In this document: positions 44,419-53,520 of the stretch, one piece after another | How the letters are laid out: every line of letters begins with the position of its first letter | Numbering within the stretch: position 1 is the first letter of the stretch | Source: Sphingomonas changbaiensis NBRC 104936 | GTDB taxonomy: Bacteria > Pseudomonadota > Alphaproteobacteria > Sphingomonadales > Sphingomonadaceae | Direction: 5' to 3' | Length of the DNA: 64,000 nucleotides | NCBI RefSeq assembly: GCF_000974765.1 | Contig: NZ_BBWU01000016.1 | Coordinates: 1-64,000 of the forward strand | Translations under genes and position numbers: made by a program | Notes under the pieces: generated by a model | What the model saw: the letters and a program-made list of their open reading frames with translations, nothing else | What the model was told of the DNA's origin: nothing | Databases searched by the model: none

Positions 44419-45954
44419 TCAGCTGGCCTCCGCCATCGGGAGTTCAAGGCGGGGAAAGATCGGGCTGGGCGGCTGAAGATCGGCGCTATCGATCCAGCTG
44501 CGGTCCGCGAGATCGGCATAGGTGCGCGCCTTTGCGCCGAGCAGATCGAGCAATTTGTCCGCGGAGGCGGGGATCACCGGGCGGATCGCGATCGCGAGGT
44601 CGCGGATAGCGAGCAGCAAGGTGCGGAGCACGGCTTCCATCCGCTCGGGATCGGTCTTCCGGAGTGCCCAGGGGGCTTGAGCATCGACATATTGGTTGCA
44701 GGCGAAGACGGCGCGCATCCACGCTTCGCAGCCTTCGGAGAGCGCCAGCCGTTCGAACGCGGCGGGCACCTCGTCGCGCGTGGCGGCGGCGACCGCGTCG
44801 AGCAGGTCCGCGTCGGCCGGCTCGGCCCTTCCCTCGCCCGGCACGCGGCCCAGATTCTTCGCGATGAAGCTCAGCACGCGCTGGGCGAGATTGCCGAAGC
44901 TGTTGGACAGGTCGGCATTGGCGCGGGTGACGATCGCCTCGTCCGAATAGCTGCCGTCCTGCCCGAACACGACTTCGCGGAGCAGGAAATAGCGCAGCGC
45001 ATCGACCCCATAGCGGCTCGCCAGCTCCATCGGATCGACCACATTGCCCGTCGACTTCGACATCTTCTCGCCGCGGTGGAGGACAAAGCCATGCGCGAAC
45101 ACGGTCTTTGGAAGGGCGATGCCCGCGGACAGCAGAAAGGCCGGCCAATAAACCGCGTGGAAGCGTGCGATGTCCTTGCCGATGACGTGCAGGTCGGCGG
45201 GCCAGCGGCTGGTGTAGCCCGATTCAGGATAGCCTGCACCCGTCAGGTAATTGGTAAGCGCATCGACCCACACATACATGACGTGGCCTTCAGAGCCCGG
45301 AACCTTCACGCCCCAATCGAAGCTGGTGCGGGAAACCGAGAGGTCGGCGAGCCCGCCTTCGACAAAGCGGACAATCTCGTTCCGGCTTCGCTCCGGCCGG
45401 ATGAAATCGGGATTCGCCGCATAATGATCGAGCAGGGGCTGCTGATATTTGGAGAGCCGGAAGAACCAGGTTTCCTCGACGGTCCATTCGACAGGCGTGC
45501 CCTGAGGGGAGAGGCTGGCGCCCCCTTCCCCCTCGACCAGCTCCTTTTCGTCGTAGAACGCCTCGTCGCGAACCGAATACCAGCCTTCGTAGCGGCCGAG
45601 GTAGAGGTCGCCCTTCGCCTCCATTGCCTTCCAGATCGCCTGGCTGGCGGCGTGATGTTCGGGCTCCGTAGTGCGGATGAACCGATCGAAGCTGATATTA
45701 AGGGCTCGATCCATCTCCTGGAAATATCCGGACATTTCGTCCGCCAGTGTGCGCGTCTCGACGCCGCGGTCACGCGCGGTCTGGGCCATTTTCAGACCAT
45801 GCTCGTCGGTGCCGGTCAGGAAGAAGGTGTCGCGTCCCATCATCCGCTGGAAGCGCGCGATCGCGTCGGTCGCGATCGCTTCATAGGCGTGGCCGATATG
45901 CGGACGGCCGTTCGGATAGGCGATGGCGGTGGTGATGTAGAAGGGTTCGGCCAT
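44419..45954 (-). CDS. metG: Methionyl-tRNA synthetase
   Basis: 511-residue class I synthetase. PHIGHAYEAIATDAIARF is the HIGH motif; EKMSKSTGN the KMSKS loop. This is the short form: no zinc knuckle cysteines in the connective peptide and no C-terminal tRNA-binding/dimer domain. The true start is ATG 45954 (MAEPFYITTAIAY); 30 upstream in-frame codons come from the type C repeat and are not native. Confidence 0.96.
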   Translation of the reverse strand: MAEPFYITTAIAYPNGRPHIGHAYEAIATDAIARFQRMMGRDTFFLTGTDEHGLKMAQTARDRGVETRTLADEMSGYFQEMDRALNISFDRFIRTTEPEHHAASQAIWKAMEAKGDLYLGRYEGWYSVRDEAFYDEKELVEGEGGASLSPQGTPVEWTVEETWFFRLSKYQQPLLDHYAANPDFIRPERSRNEIVRFVEGGLADLSVSRTSFDWGVKVPGSEGHVMYVWVDALTNYLTGAGYPESGYTSRWPADLHVIGKDIARFHAVYWPAFLLSAGIALPKTVFAHGFVLHRGEKMSKSTGNVVDPMELASRYGVDALRYFLLREVVFGQDGSYSDEAIVTRANADLSNSFGNLAQRVLSFIAKNLGRVPGEGRAEPADADLLDAVAAATRDEVPAAFERLALSEGCEAWMRAVFACNQYVDAQAPWALRKTDPERMEAVLRTLLLAIRDLAIAIRPVIPASADKLLDLLGAKARTYADLADRSWIDSADLQPPSPIFPRLELPMAEAS

Positions 45955-45992
45955 GCAGGGGCTCTTAGGGCCGCTTCGGCTCAATTCAAACT

Positions 45993-46050
45993 CCGTTCGC
46001 TTCGAGTGAAGTCGAGAAGCGGGTGTCTCGACTTCGCTCGACACGAACGG
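45993..46050. repeat. Type C palindromic repeat (short copy)
   Basis: 58-bp copy with a very short centre: CCGTTCGCTTCGAGTGAAGT ... CTCGACACGAACGG. It lies between holB and metG, ending 1 nt from the holB stop codon. Confidence 0.88.
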
Positions 46051-46051
46051 A

Positions 46052-47056
46052 CTATTTTTCAGCCAACTGAGCCACGTAGCTGCCGAGCTGGAACGCGGTC
46101 GCCTGCGGATCGAGCGACAGACCGATTGCGCTGGCGGCGAGGTCGCGGGACTTGGCCCAGAGGTCGAGCGCCCGGTCGAGTTCGGGACCGCGACGGATGC
46201 GGGCTTGGGCCGCGATGAAGGCGGGCGCGCGTTCCAGGAATGCTTCGTAACGTGGCTGGGCGGCCTTGAGGGCCAGCGACTTGGCGACCGACGCGCGGGT
46301 CGCGTTCGACGGATCGCCGGTGCGGGCCATCTGCTCCAGCGCGGCGTCCAGCGCGCCGATCTCCAGGCCGGCGAAGCGCAGCGCCTGGCCGGGCGCGCCC
46401 TCCCCCGCTTTCACCAGAGCGTCTATCTCATCCGGCGCCGCTTCGGGCAACTCCCGGCGCAGCACGACGCGCATCTGTTCGTCGCTGAGCGGGCCGAAGC
46501 GGAGCAGGCGGCAGCGGGACCGGATCGTCGGCAGCAGCCGGCCGGGCATGTGGCTGACGAGGAAGAAAACAGTGCCGGCGGGCGGTTCCTCCAGGCTCTT
46601 CAGCAGCGCGTTGGCGGCGCCGCGTTCCATATCGTCGGCAGAATCGATGACGATCGCGCGGCGGCTGGACAGCGCCGGCGAGACCGACAGCACCCGCTCC
46701 AGCATCCGGACCTGCTTGACGCGGATGTTGCGCGCGAGCGGCTCGTCGCCCTTGCGGTCGATCTCGGGGATGATCTCGTCCTGCTTCCAGGGCTCGCGCT
46801 CGACGAGGCGGAAATCGGGGTGGCTCTTCGCGGCGAACAGCCTTGCGATCCGGTGCTCGGGATCGACATCCAGCCCTTGCCCGCCCGTTTCCGGGTCCGC
46901 CGCTTCGGCCAGCAACCGCAGCGCTGCTGCCCGGGCGAAGCTCGCCTTGCCGGTGCCGCGCGGGCCGGTCAGCAGCCATGCATGGTGCAGCCTTGTCGAT
47001 CGCATTGCGCTCAGGAACGCGGCCGCCTGCGCATCATGGCCCAGAAGTGACGTCAT
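46052..47056 (-). CDS. holB: DNA polymerase III delta-prime subunit
   Basis: 334-residue clamp-loader subunit. LLTGPRGTGKASFARA is the P-loop; SADDMERGAANALLKSLEEPPAGTVFFLVSH is the family's central motif, followed by TIRSRCRLLRF (sensor/SRC motif). No Cys4 zinc module. It loads the beta clamp with delta and tau. ATG 47056 overlaps the tmk stop by 4 nt. Confidence 0.93.
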   Translation of the reverse strand: MTSLLGHDAQAAAFLSAMRSTRLHHAWLLTGPRGTGKASFARAAALRLLAEAADPETGGQGLDVDPEHRIARLFAAKSHPDFRLVEREPWKQDEIIPEIDRKGDEPLARNIRVKQVRMLERVLSVSPALSSRRAIVIDSADDMERGAANALLKSLEEPPAGTVFFLVSHMPGRLLPTIRSRCRLLRFGPLSDEQMRVVLRRELPEAAPDEIDALVKAGEGAPGQALRFAGLEIGALDAALEQMARTGDPSNATRASVAKSLALKAAQPRYEAFLERAPAFIAAQARIRRGPELDRALDLWAKSRDLAASAIGLSLDPQATAFQLGSYVAQLAEK

Positions 47057-47679
47057 GGCAGCAGATCGGCGAGCGCGGCGAGCAGCCGCTCGGTCACCTC
47101 TCCCTCGCTGCCGCTGGCGTCGACCAGGCGGATGCGCTCCGGATCGTCTCGCGCGAAATCGCGAAACGCCTGCGCAACCTCCGCATGGAAGTCCGATGCA
47201 CGCCCGCCAATGCGGTCAGGGCAGCCCGCATCGCGCGCATCGGCGCGAGCGGCGGCATCCGTGTCCGTCAGCGCAAGGACGAGCGTCCGATCGGGCAGCC
47301 GACCGTCGCTGCCGATCTGATGCAGATTCTGGATCGCCGCGTCGCCGACCCCGCCCGCCATGCCCTGATAGGCGCGCGAACTGTCCAGAAAGCGATCGCA
47401 GATCACCCATTGCCCTTCGCTGAGCGCAGGGTCGATCGTCCTGGTCACGTGATCGGCGCGCGCGGCGGCGAACAACAGCGCCTCGGCTCCCGGCGACCAG
47501 CGATTGGCGTCGCCTTCGAGCAGCAGCGACCGGATCGCCTCCGCGCCCGGGCTGCCGCCCGGCTCGCGCGTCAGCAGGACGTCCAAGCCTCTGGTGCGCA
47601 GCGCGTCGGCCAGGCGCCGCGCCTGGGTGGATTTGCCGACGCCCTCCCCACCTTCGAGGCTGATGAAACGGGCACTCAA
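47053..47679 (-). CDS. tmk: Thymidylate kinase
   Basis: 208-residue dTMP kinase. FISLEGGEGVGKSTQARRLA (P-loop), LLTREPGGSPGAEAIR (DR/E-like TREPGG), VICDRFLDSSRAYQG. The start is TTG 47679, overlapping the stop of the carboxypeptidase gene by 4 nt (TTGA). tmk-holB-metG-tatD is a conserved order. Confidence 0.95.
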   Translation of the reverse strand: MSARFISLEGGEGVGKSTQARRLADALRTRGLDVLLTREPGGSPGAEAIRSLLLEGDANRWSPGAEALLFAAARADHVTRTIDPALSEGQWVICDRFLDSSRAYQGMAGGVGDAAIQNLHQIGSDGRLPDRTLVLALTDTDAAARADARDAGCPDRIGGRASDFHAEVAQAFRDFARDDPERIRLVDASGSEGEVTERLLAALADLLP

Positions 47680-48839
47680 GCGAAGAAGGACATGATCGCG
47701 GCCCAGACGCGGCCGAAGAAGCCGGCCGGGCCGACATCGTTCGCGGCGACCAGCGGCATTATCTGCGGCGGCGTGTCGGGCGCCGAGACGACCAGGTCCG
47801 CGATGTGATCGCCCTTCTTGATCGGCGCCTTGATCGGCCCGTCATAGACGACCTTGACCTTGAAGTTCGATGCCGCCCCGCCCGGCAGCGTCACAGCAAG
47901 ATCGCGAGGCGCGACAAGGCCGACCTGATTGTCGCTGCCGAGCTGGACTTCCGCAGTTTCAACCTTGGCGCCCTGCTTGAACAACGGCTTCGATTTCCAG
48001 GCGCGGAAGCCCCATTCCATAAAGCGCACGGACTCGCTGATCCGCTGGTTGAAGCTGTTGAGGCCCGCAATCACCATCACCAGCCGGCGGCCATTCTGTT
48101 CGGCCGAGCCGGTGAAGCCATAGCCCGCTTCCTCGGTATGGCCGGTCTTCAGGCCGTCGGCGCCCTGAACGCGGCCGAGCAGAGGATCGCGGTTCGCCTG
48201 GGTGATGGCATCGCCGCCCATCGTCTTGCCCCAGGTGAAATCGGGCTTGCTGTAATATTGCTTATAAAGCTGCGGGAAATTCTGGATGGTCGCGCTGGCA
48301 AGCTTCGCCAGGTCGCGGGCGGTCACGTAGGTGACGCCTTCGTCCGGCCAGCCGTTCGAGGTGCCGAAATGGCTGTTGGTCATGCCCAGCCGCTTTGCCG
48401 CGTCGTTCATCCGCTGGACGAAGGCTTCCTCGGTGCCGGCAATGCCTTCGGCCAGCACGACGCAAGCGTCGTTCCCGGAAAGCGTCACGATGCCATAGAG
48501 CAGGTTTTCGACGCTCACCTGCTCGTTCGGGCTCAGGAACATGGTCGAGCCGGCGGCCGGGCCGTGCCATTTCTGCCAGGTCTCCGGCCGGACGGTGAAC
48601 ATGGTAGAAGGCTTCAGCTCGCCCTTCTTCATCATGTCGAACGCGACATAGACCGTCATCATCTTCGCGAGCGATGCCGGCGGCATGCGGCGATCGGCAT
48701 CCTTTGCATAGAGCTGCGCGCCCGAGGACAGGTCGACCATGTAAGCGACCGGCGCCGGGGTATCGAACGGCGGCGCGGCGGCGATCGTCGGGGTCGACAG
48801 CGCGACGAGGAACAGCGAACCGAGCAGATAGGCTTTCAT
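47676..48839 (-). CDS. D-alanyl-D-alanine carboxypeptidase (PBP5/6 type)
   Basis: 387 residues: signal peptide (MKAYLLGSLFLVALSTPTIAA), transpeptidase-fold domain with SLAK (active-site Ser), SGN (SGNDA), and KTG (LKTGHTEEAG), then the C-terminal PBP5 beta domain (~280-370) and an amphipathic membrane anchor (FFGRVWAAIMSFFA). It trims peptidoglycan stem peptides. ATG 48839, 8 nt after mltB. Confidence 0.95.
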   Translation of the reverse strand: MKAYLLGSLFLVALSTPTIAAAPPFDTPAPVAYMVDLSSGAQLYAKDADRRMPPASLAKMMTVYVAFDMMKKGELKPSTMFTVRPETWQKWHGPAAGSTMFLSPNEQVSVENLLYGIVTLSGNDACVVLAEGIAGTEEAFVQRMNDAAKRLGMTNSHFGTSNGWPDEGVTYVTARDLAKLASATIQNFPQLYKQYYSKPDFTWGKTMGGDAITQANRDPLLGRVQGADGLKTGHTEEAGYGFTGSAEQNGRRLVMVIAGLNSFNQRISESVRFMEWGFRAWKSKPLFKQGAKVETAEVQLGSDNQVGLVAPRDLAVTLPGGAASNFKVKVVYDGPIKAPIKKGDHIADLVVSAPDTPPQIMPLVAANDVGPAGFFGRVWAAIMSFFA

Positions 48840-48847
48840 TCTTTAAC

Positions 48848-49879
48848 TCACGAAGTTTGCGCGACGGCGTCGGCCAGCAGCCCTACCGAAAGCGCGTAGA
48901 AATTGGAGCAGTTATAATCGAGGATGACGCGATAATTGCCGGTCAATAGGTACGCGGTCTCGCCCGGGCCGTCGGGTTCCAGCAGCGTGACCAGCTCGGT
49001 ATCGCGAAGCGGCTGGCCGCCAGTCTGGACGACGCCGCGGCTGCGCCATTCGGCGACCGTCATCCAGCGGCTGTGCCGATCGTGCACGCGGGGGCAGCGA
49101 GGCGACGTGATCTTTCCCTCGATCGCAGTGCGGTCGAGATAGGGCGGAACACTGACCGGCACGCCCCAGGGCCGTCCCGGACGCCAGCCGGCATTGACGA
49201 AGTAATTGGCGATCGAGGCGAGCGCGTCGGCGTCGGACGTCCAGATGTCCGCCTTGCCGTCACCGTCGCCGTCGCGGGCAAGGCGGAGATAGACGCTGGG
49301 CAGGAACTGAGGATAGCCGGTGGCGCCGGCCCAGCTGCCCTTCAATTTGTCGCGCGGGATGCCGCGATCGATCATCTTGAAGGTGTCGATCAGCTCCTGC
49401 GTGAACAGATCGCGCCGTCGCCCGTCATAGGCGAGGCTGGCAAGCGAGCGCGGCAGGTCGAAGTCACCGGTGTAGGACCCATAATTGGTCTCGTGACCCC
49501 AGATTGCGACCATGATCGATTCGGGCACGCCGGTCTGCGCCTCGACCCGCGAGAGCATCGGCCGCAGCGCCTGGTATTTAGCGCGCCCGCGCGAAATGCG
49601 GGCATTGTCGACATGCTTGATCCGATACGGCGCGAAGGCCGGGATCGCACTCGGCGGCGCGGCCGGATTGCCGCCCGGCTGCGACCGGTCCAGTTCGACA
49701 ACGCGCGAGTTGAACGTCAGCGTCGGCAGCACGCTATCAAGCGTCCGGGCGCTTACCCCCTGTGCGAGCGCCTCGGCACGCACCTGGGTCAGGAAGTTCT
49801 GGAATCCCGCCTCGTCCTGGGCCGCTACCGGCGCGCCGATACTGAACGCCAGAGCGGCCGCGACAAACATGCTACGCAT
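48848..49879 (-). CDS. mltB: Lytic murein transglycosylase (MltB family)
   Basis: 343 residues with a signal peptide (MRSMFVAAALAFSIGAPVAAQ). SLT2 fold: VPESIMVAIWGHETNYGSYTGD contains the catalytic Glu, ATGYPQFLPSVYLRLARDGDGDGKADIW the substrate-groove motif, and LTGNYRVILDYNCSNFYALSVG closes the domain. It cuts glycan strands to anhydro-muropeptides, which the AmpG-like permease at 60044 could import. No peptidoglycan-binding PF01471 tail. ATG 49879. Confidence 0.93.
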   Translation of the reverse strand: MRSMFVAAALAFSIGAPVAAQDEAGFQNFLTQVRAEALAQGVSARTLDSVLPTLTFNSRVVELDRSQPGGNPAAPPSAIPAFAPYRIKHVDNARISRGRAKYQALRPMLSRVEAQTGVPESIMVAIWGHETNYGSYTGDFDLPRSLASLAYDGRRRDLFTQELIDTFKMIDRGIPRDKLKGSWAGATGYPQFLPSVYLRLARDGDGDGKADIWTSDADALASIANYFVNAGWRPGRPWGVPVSVPPYLDRTAIEGKITSPRCPRVHDRHSRWMTVAEWRSRGVVQTGGQPLRDTELVTLLEPDGPGETAYLLTGNYRVILDYNCSNFYALSVGLLADAVAQTS

Positions 49880-49938
49880 CGCCGTCCCCTCTGCCCCCTC
49901 TAATCGCCATAGCTGGCCGGGCATGCAACAGGCTTTTC

Positions 49939-49968
49939 TTGCGCGCCGCCTCGATCCGGCGATAAGCG
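49939..49968 (+). promoter_or_regulatory. Putative tRNA-Ser promoter
   Basis: -35 TTGCGC (49939-49944), 18-nt spacer, -10 TAAGCG (49963-49968), 9 nt before the tRNA 5' end. Confidence 0.5.
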
Positions 49969-49977
49969 GCCCCGGTT

Positions 49978-50067
49978 GGACAGGTGGCCGAGTGGTTTAA
50001 GGCAGCGGTCTTGAAAACCGCCGTGGGTTCACGCTCACCGTGGGTTCGAATCCCACCCTGTCCGCCA
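49978..50067 (+). tRNA. tRNA-Ser (anticodon UGA)
   Basis: 90-nt class II tRNA with encoded CCA. Acceptor GGACAGG/CCTGTCC, anticodon stem GCGGT/ACCGC around CTTGAAA (anticodon TGA, reads UCA and related codons), a long variable arm and T-loop GGTTCGAATCC. Discriminator G, as expected for serine. Confidence 0.96.
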
Positions 50068-50164
50068 CCCGCCGCCCGGACCGCGGCTGACGCCTGAAGG
50101 GGTTCGATGAGCTTTCTTCGCCGGGTGTTGCGACCGGATCGGCCGCTGCCTAGTTCAGACCGGC

Positions 50165-50854
50165 ATGATCCGCGTCGCTAGTTATAATATGCGTAAAGCC
50201 ATCGGCACCGATCGCAGGCGAAGTCCGGAACGGGTGATCGAGGTGCTTTGCGAGATCGGCGCGCACGTCGTCGCCTTGCAGGAAGCCGACCGGCGATTCG
50301 GCGAGCGCGTGAGTGCGCTGCCGGCCCATCTGCTTGAAGAGCACAGCCCGTACCGGCCGGTCCCGCTGCCCCACCGCACCGGCGGGATCGGCTGGCATGG
50401 CAATGCGATCCTTGTTCACAAGGACGTCGAGATCACTGGGTGCGAGGCGCTGCACATTCCTGCGCTCGAGCCACGCGGTGCGGTGCTGGGCGAAATCCGG
50501 ATCGCGGGCGAGGGCCTGCGGATCGTCGGCATGCACCTTGACCTGTCCGGCCTGTGGCGGCGGCGGCAGAGCCGTGCGATTCTGCACCGCGTCGATCAGG
50601 GCGAGCCGCTGCCCACCGTGATGATGGGCGACCTGAACGAGTGGACGAATGGCGGCTGTCTTCGCGATTTCGGCCATGGCTTCGCCTTTGCGCCGACGGG
50701 GCGCAGTTTCCACGCGCGGCGGCCGGTTGCCGCGCTGGACCGCATCATGTTCCGGGGGCTCCAACTCGCAAATTGCGGCGTCCATTGCTCGCCCACTGCA
50801 CGCAAGGCATCGGATCATCTGCCGATCTGGGCGGAGTTTGCCTCGACAGGCTGA
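50165..50854 (+). CDS. Endonuclease/exonuclease/phosphatase-family protein
   Basis: 229-residue metal-dependent phosphodiesterase fold: RVASYNMRKAIG (Asn), VVALQEAD (metal Glu), GMHLDL (His), MMGDLNEW (GDxN), and SDHLPIWAEF (C-terminal DH). All catalytic residues are present. The family includes sphingomyelinases, nucleases and inositol phosphatases; the substrate is not evident. ATG 50165. It ends 24 nt before the patatin gene, so a shared transcript and related roles in lipid or phosphoester turnover are plausible. Confidence 0.88.
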   Translation: MIRVASYNMRKAIGTDRRRSPERVIEVLCEIGAHVVALQEADRRFGERVSALPAHLLEEHSPYRPVPLPHRTGGIGWHGNAILVHKDVEITGCEALHIPALEPRGAVLGEIRIAGEGLRIVGMHLDLSGLWRRRQSRAILHRVDQGEPLPTVMMGDLNEWTNGGCLRDFGHGFAFAPTGRSFHARRPVAALDRIMFRGLQLANCGVHCSPTARKASDHLPIWAEFASTG

Positions 50855-50878
50855 TCGTTCTCGTCCACGCTGGCCCGG

Positions 50879-53173
50879 ATGCGCGAAAAGGAACTGCGGC
50901 TGGCGCTGGTCTGCTATGGGGGGATCAGTCTCGCCGTCTACATGCACGGCATCACCAAGGAAGTGTGGCGCCTCGCCCGCGCCAGCCGCGCCTTTCATGA
51001 CGGCCGCTTCTGCACCGGCAGCCAGAATGTCTATCGGCGGCTGCTCGAGCGCATCGAGGCACATGCCGGGCTGAAGCTCACCGTCTTTTCGGACATCGTC
51101 GCCGGGGCGAGTGCGGGCGGGATCAACGGTATTTTCCTGGCGCAGGCGGTCGCGACCGGCCAGTCGCTCGACCCGCTGACGGATCTCTGGCTCGATGCCG
51201 CAGACGTGGAGCAGCTGATCGATCCGGAAGCGCGCGCCACGCGACTGTCGAAGCTCTGGGCAATTCCGCTGGCGATGCTGGCGGACCGCGGCGGCGAGGC
51301 GATCGAGAGCGTCGATCCGGATACGCGCGCGGAAGTGCGGCGGAAGCTGTCGAGTTTCGTCCGGTCGCGCTGGTTCGAACCGCCGTTCGGCGGCGAAGTG
51401 TTCACCAACCTGCTGCTCGACGCGCTGGATGCGATGGCGGCAAGCGAGGCGGGACCGCCGCTGCTGCCCGACGAACAGCCGCTCGATCTGTTCGTGACGG
51501 TGACCGACTTTCGCGGGCATCCGGAGAGACTTCGCCTTAACAGTCCGTCGGAAGTCGTTGAAACCGAACACAGGCTGACCATCAGCTTTACCGACAGAGG
51601 CGGCGCGGAACGCACGCTCGGCGCCTCGGCCGAACTCGCCTTCGCTGCGCGGGCGACCGCAAGCTTTCCGGGGGCCTTTCCTCCGTTCACGGTAGCAGAA
51701 TTGGATACGGTGCTGGCAGCCCGCGATGTCCAATGGCGGGGACGGAGCCGCTTCCTGGAACGGACCCTGCCCCGCCACAGCGCAGCCGGAATGGCGGACA
51801 CGGCCGCGCTGATCGACGGATCGGTGCTGTCGAACGCGCCATTCCGCCCGGCGATGGATGCCCTGAAGAACCGCTCTTCCCGGCGCGAGATCGACCGGCG
51901 CTTCGTGTTCATCGATCCCAAGCCCGGACTGCGCAGCATCCGCATCGGGGGCGCCAGCGGCAGCGAGGCGCCGGGATTCTTCTCGACGATCCTCGGTGCG
52001 TTGACCGAAATCCCCCGCGAACAGCCGATCCGCGACAATCTGGAGGCGCTCCAGGGCCGTTCGGAGCGCATCGCCCGCATGCGGCGCGTCATCGAGGCGC
52101 TGCGGGACGAGGTCGAGGAAGCCATCGTGCAGCTGTTCGGCGGCACGTTCTTCCTCGACAGCCCGACGCCGGCGCGGATCGCCAGCTGGCGCTCGCGCGC
52201 CCAGACCGAGGCGGCCAAGCGCTCCGGTCCCGCTTATGCCGCCTATGGGCATTTGAAGCTTTCCGGGGTGGTCGAGGAACTGGCGGGGCTGATCCGTCGG
52301 GTTACGCCGCGCGGGATCGGACCGACCCGCACGCAAGCCCGCGAGGCGATCTGGGCGGAATTGCAGCGCCGGGGCCTTGAGCGGGTCAGCGCGCCCGGCG
52401 GCGGGGCCACGGCCGCCGCGATCTCGTTCTTTCGCGAGCATGACCTCGGCTTCCGCATCCGCCGCCTGCGCTTCCTCGCCCAGCGCCTGTCGGCGATCCA
52501 GGAAGCGAATGAAGATCTCGCGGTTGCCTGCGAAGGGTTCGAGCGGTGCATTTACGCAATCCTGGCGCTTTATCTCGAGCGCGAGATGGCGAGTTTCTTC
52601 AGCGACGAAGTCGCGGCGCTGGCCTGCATTGTGACCGAGGAGGCGGGCGCCGCGATCGACGCAATCGGCGCGGCGCGCGACCTGCGCCGAATCGACGACG
52701 ACGCCGACCGGCTGCTGTCGGACGCGCTGGCGGCACTGCCCCGGGCCGAGCGCCGCGACATGCTGTTCGCCTATCTGGGATTCGCTTTTTACGACCTGAC
52801 CACCCTGTCCCTGACAGGCCCGGAAGCCGATGGCGAATTCGATGCGGTGAAGGTCGACCGCATCTCGCCCGATGACGCGACCGCGATCCGCGCAGGGGGC
52901 GCGGAGGCGACGCTGAAGGGAATTCGATTCAACAGCTTTGGAGCCTTCTTTAGCAGAGCATATCGGGAAAATGATTATCTTTGGGGCCGGCTGCACGGCG
53001 CCGATCGTCTGATCGACATCGTGCTTTCGACGCTGCCGGTGCACCGAACCCTGCCGCCGGGCGTGGCCGCCGAGCTGAAGCGCGACCTGTTCCGCGCGAT
53101 CCTGGAGGAGGAAGAGCCGAGGCTGAGAGCCGTGCCGGCATTGTTCGAAAAGCTGCGGGCCGAGATCGGCTAG
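50879..53173 (+). CDS. Large patatin-like phospholipase (patatin-related, TIGR03607-type)
   Basis: 764 residues. N-terminal patatin domain: LVCYGGISLAVYMHG (oxyanion-hole GG), nucleophile Ser in VAGASAGGING (G-x-S-x-G), and the catalytic Asp in LIDGSVLSNAPF (~residue 316). A helical ~400-residue C-terminal part is of unknown function, typical of this long bacterial class. Probably hydrolyses membrane or storage lipids. No signal peptide, so it acts in the cytoplasm or on the inner leaflet. ATG 50879. Confidence 0.88.
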   Translation: MREKELRLALVCYGGISLAVYMHGITKEVWRLARASRAFHDGRFCTGSQNVYRRLLERIEAHAGLKLTVFSDIVAGASAGGINGIFLAQAVATGQSLDPLTDLWLDAADVEQLIDPEARATRLSKLWAIPLAMLADRGGEAIESVDPDTRAEVRRKLSSFVRSRWFEPPFGGEVFTNLLLDALDAMAASEAGPPLLPDEQPLDLFVTVTDFRGHPERLRLNSPSEVVETEHRLTISFTDRGGAERTLGASAELAFAARATASFPGAFPPFTVAELDTVLAARDVQWRGRSRFLERTLPRHSAAGMADTAALIDGSVLSNAPFRPAMDALKNRSSRREIDRRFVFIDPKPGLRSIRIGGASGSEAPGFFSTILGALTEIPREQPIRDNLEALQGRSERIARMRRVIEALRDEVEEAIVQLFGGTFFLDSPTPARIASWRSRAQTEAAKRSGPAYAAYGHLKLSGVVEELAGLIRRVTPRGIGPTRTQAREAIWAELQRRGLERVSAPGGGATAAAISFFREHDLGFRIRRLRFLAQRLSAIQEANEDLAVACEGFERCIYAILALYLEREMASFFSDEVAALACIVTEEAGAAIDAIGAARDLRRIDDDADRLLSDALAALPRAERRDMLFAYLGFAFYDLTTLSLTGPEADGEFDAVKVDRISPDDATAIRAGGAEATLKGIRFNSFGAFFSRAYRENDYLWGRLHGADRLIDIVLSTLPVHRTLPPGVAAELKRDLFRAILEEEEPRLRAVPALFEKLRAEIG

Positions 53174-53205
53174 CCTTGCGCAACTTCACACCTTAAGGTC
53201 AGGGC

Positions 53206-53520
53206 ATGTCGTTCCTGAAGACCCTGTTCTGGATCGTCGTGGCGGTGATCGTCGCGCTGTTCTGCTTCAACAACTGGACGGTCGTGGACGTGAACCTGTG
53301 GAACGGCCTGATCCTGGAAACCAAGCTGCCGTTGCTGCTCGCCGTCTTCTTCCTGCTGGGCCTGATCCCGCCCCTGCTGCTGTGGCAGGCGACCCGCTAC
53401 CGGTTGCGGCGGCGGATGATGAGCGAGAGCGGAGTTGTTGCGGTGCCGACGACAGTCGTCGCCGCTGAGCCGATGGGACCAGCCGGTCCGATCACCACAA
53501 TGCCGCCGGGCGGCGCATGA
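53206..53520 (+). CDS. LapA-domain (DUF1049) membrane protein
   Basis: 104 residues with two hydrophobic segments (FWIVVAVIVALFCFNNW, LLLAVFFLLGLIPPLLLW) and the family N-W-T-V-x-V-N-L-W pattern. LapA-type proteins assist lipopolysaccharide assembly or its regulation in E. coli. The last ~30 residues are Ala/Val/Pro-rich. ATG 53206; its stop overlaps pyrF by 4 nt (ATGA), an association seen in other alphaproteobacteria. Confidence 0.87.
   Translation: MSFLKTLFWIVVAVIVALFCFNNWTVVDVNLWNGLILETKLPLLLAVFFLLGLIPPLLLWQATRYRLRRRMMSESGVVAVPTTVVAAEPMGPAGPITTMPPGGA

Noticed and set aside
50150-53044. 964-codon minus-strand frame opposite the phosphodiesterase and patatin genes
   Set aside because: Spans two well-supported genes, has no start signal and no recognisable motifs.
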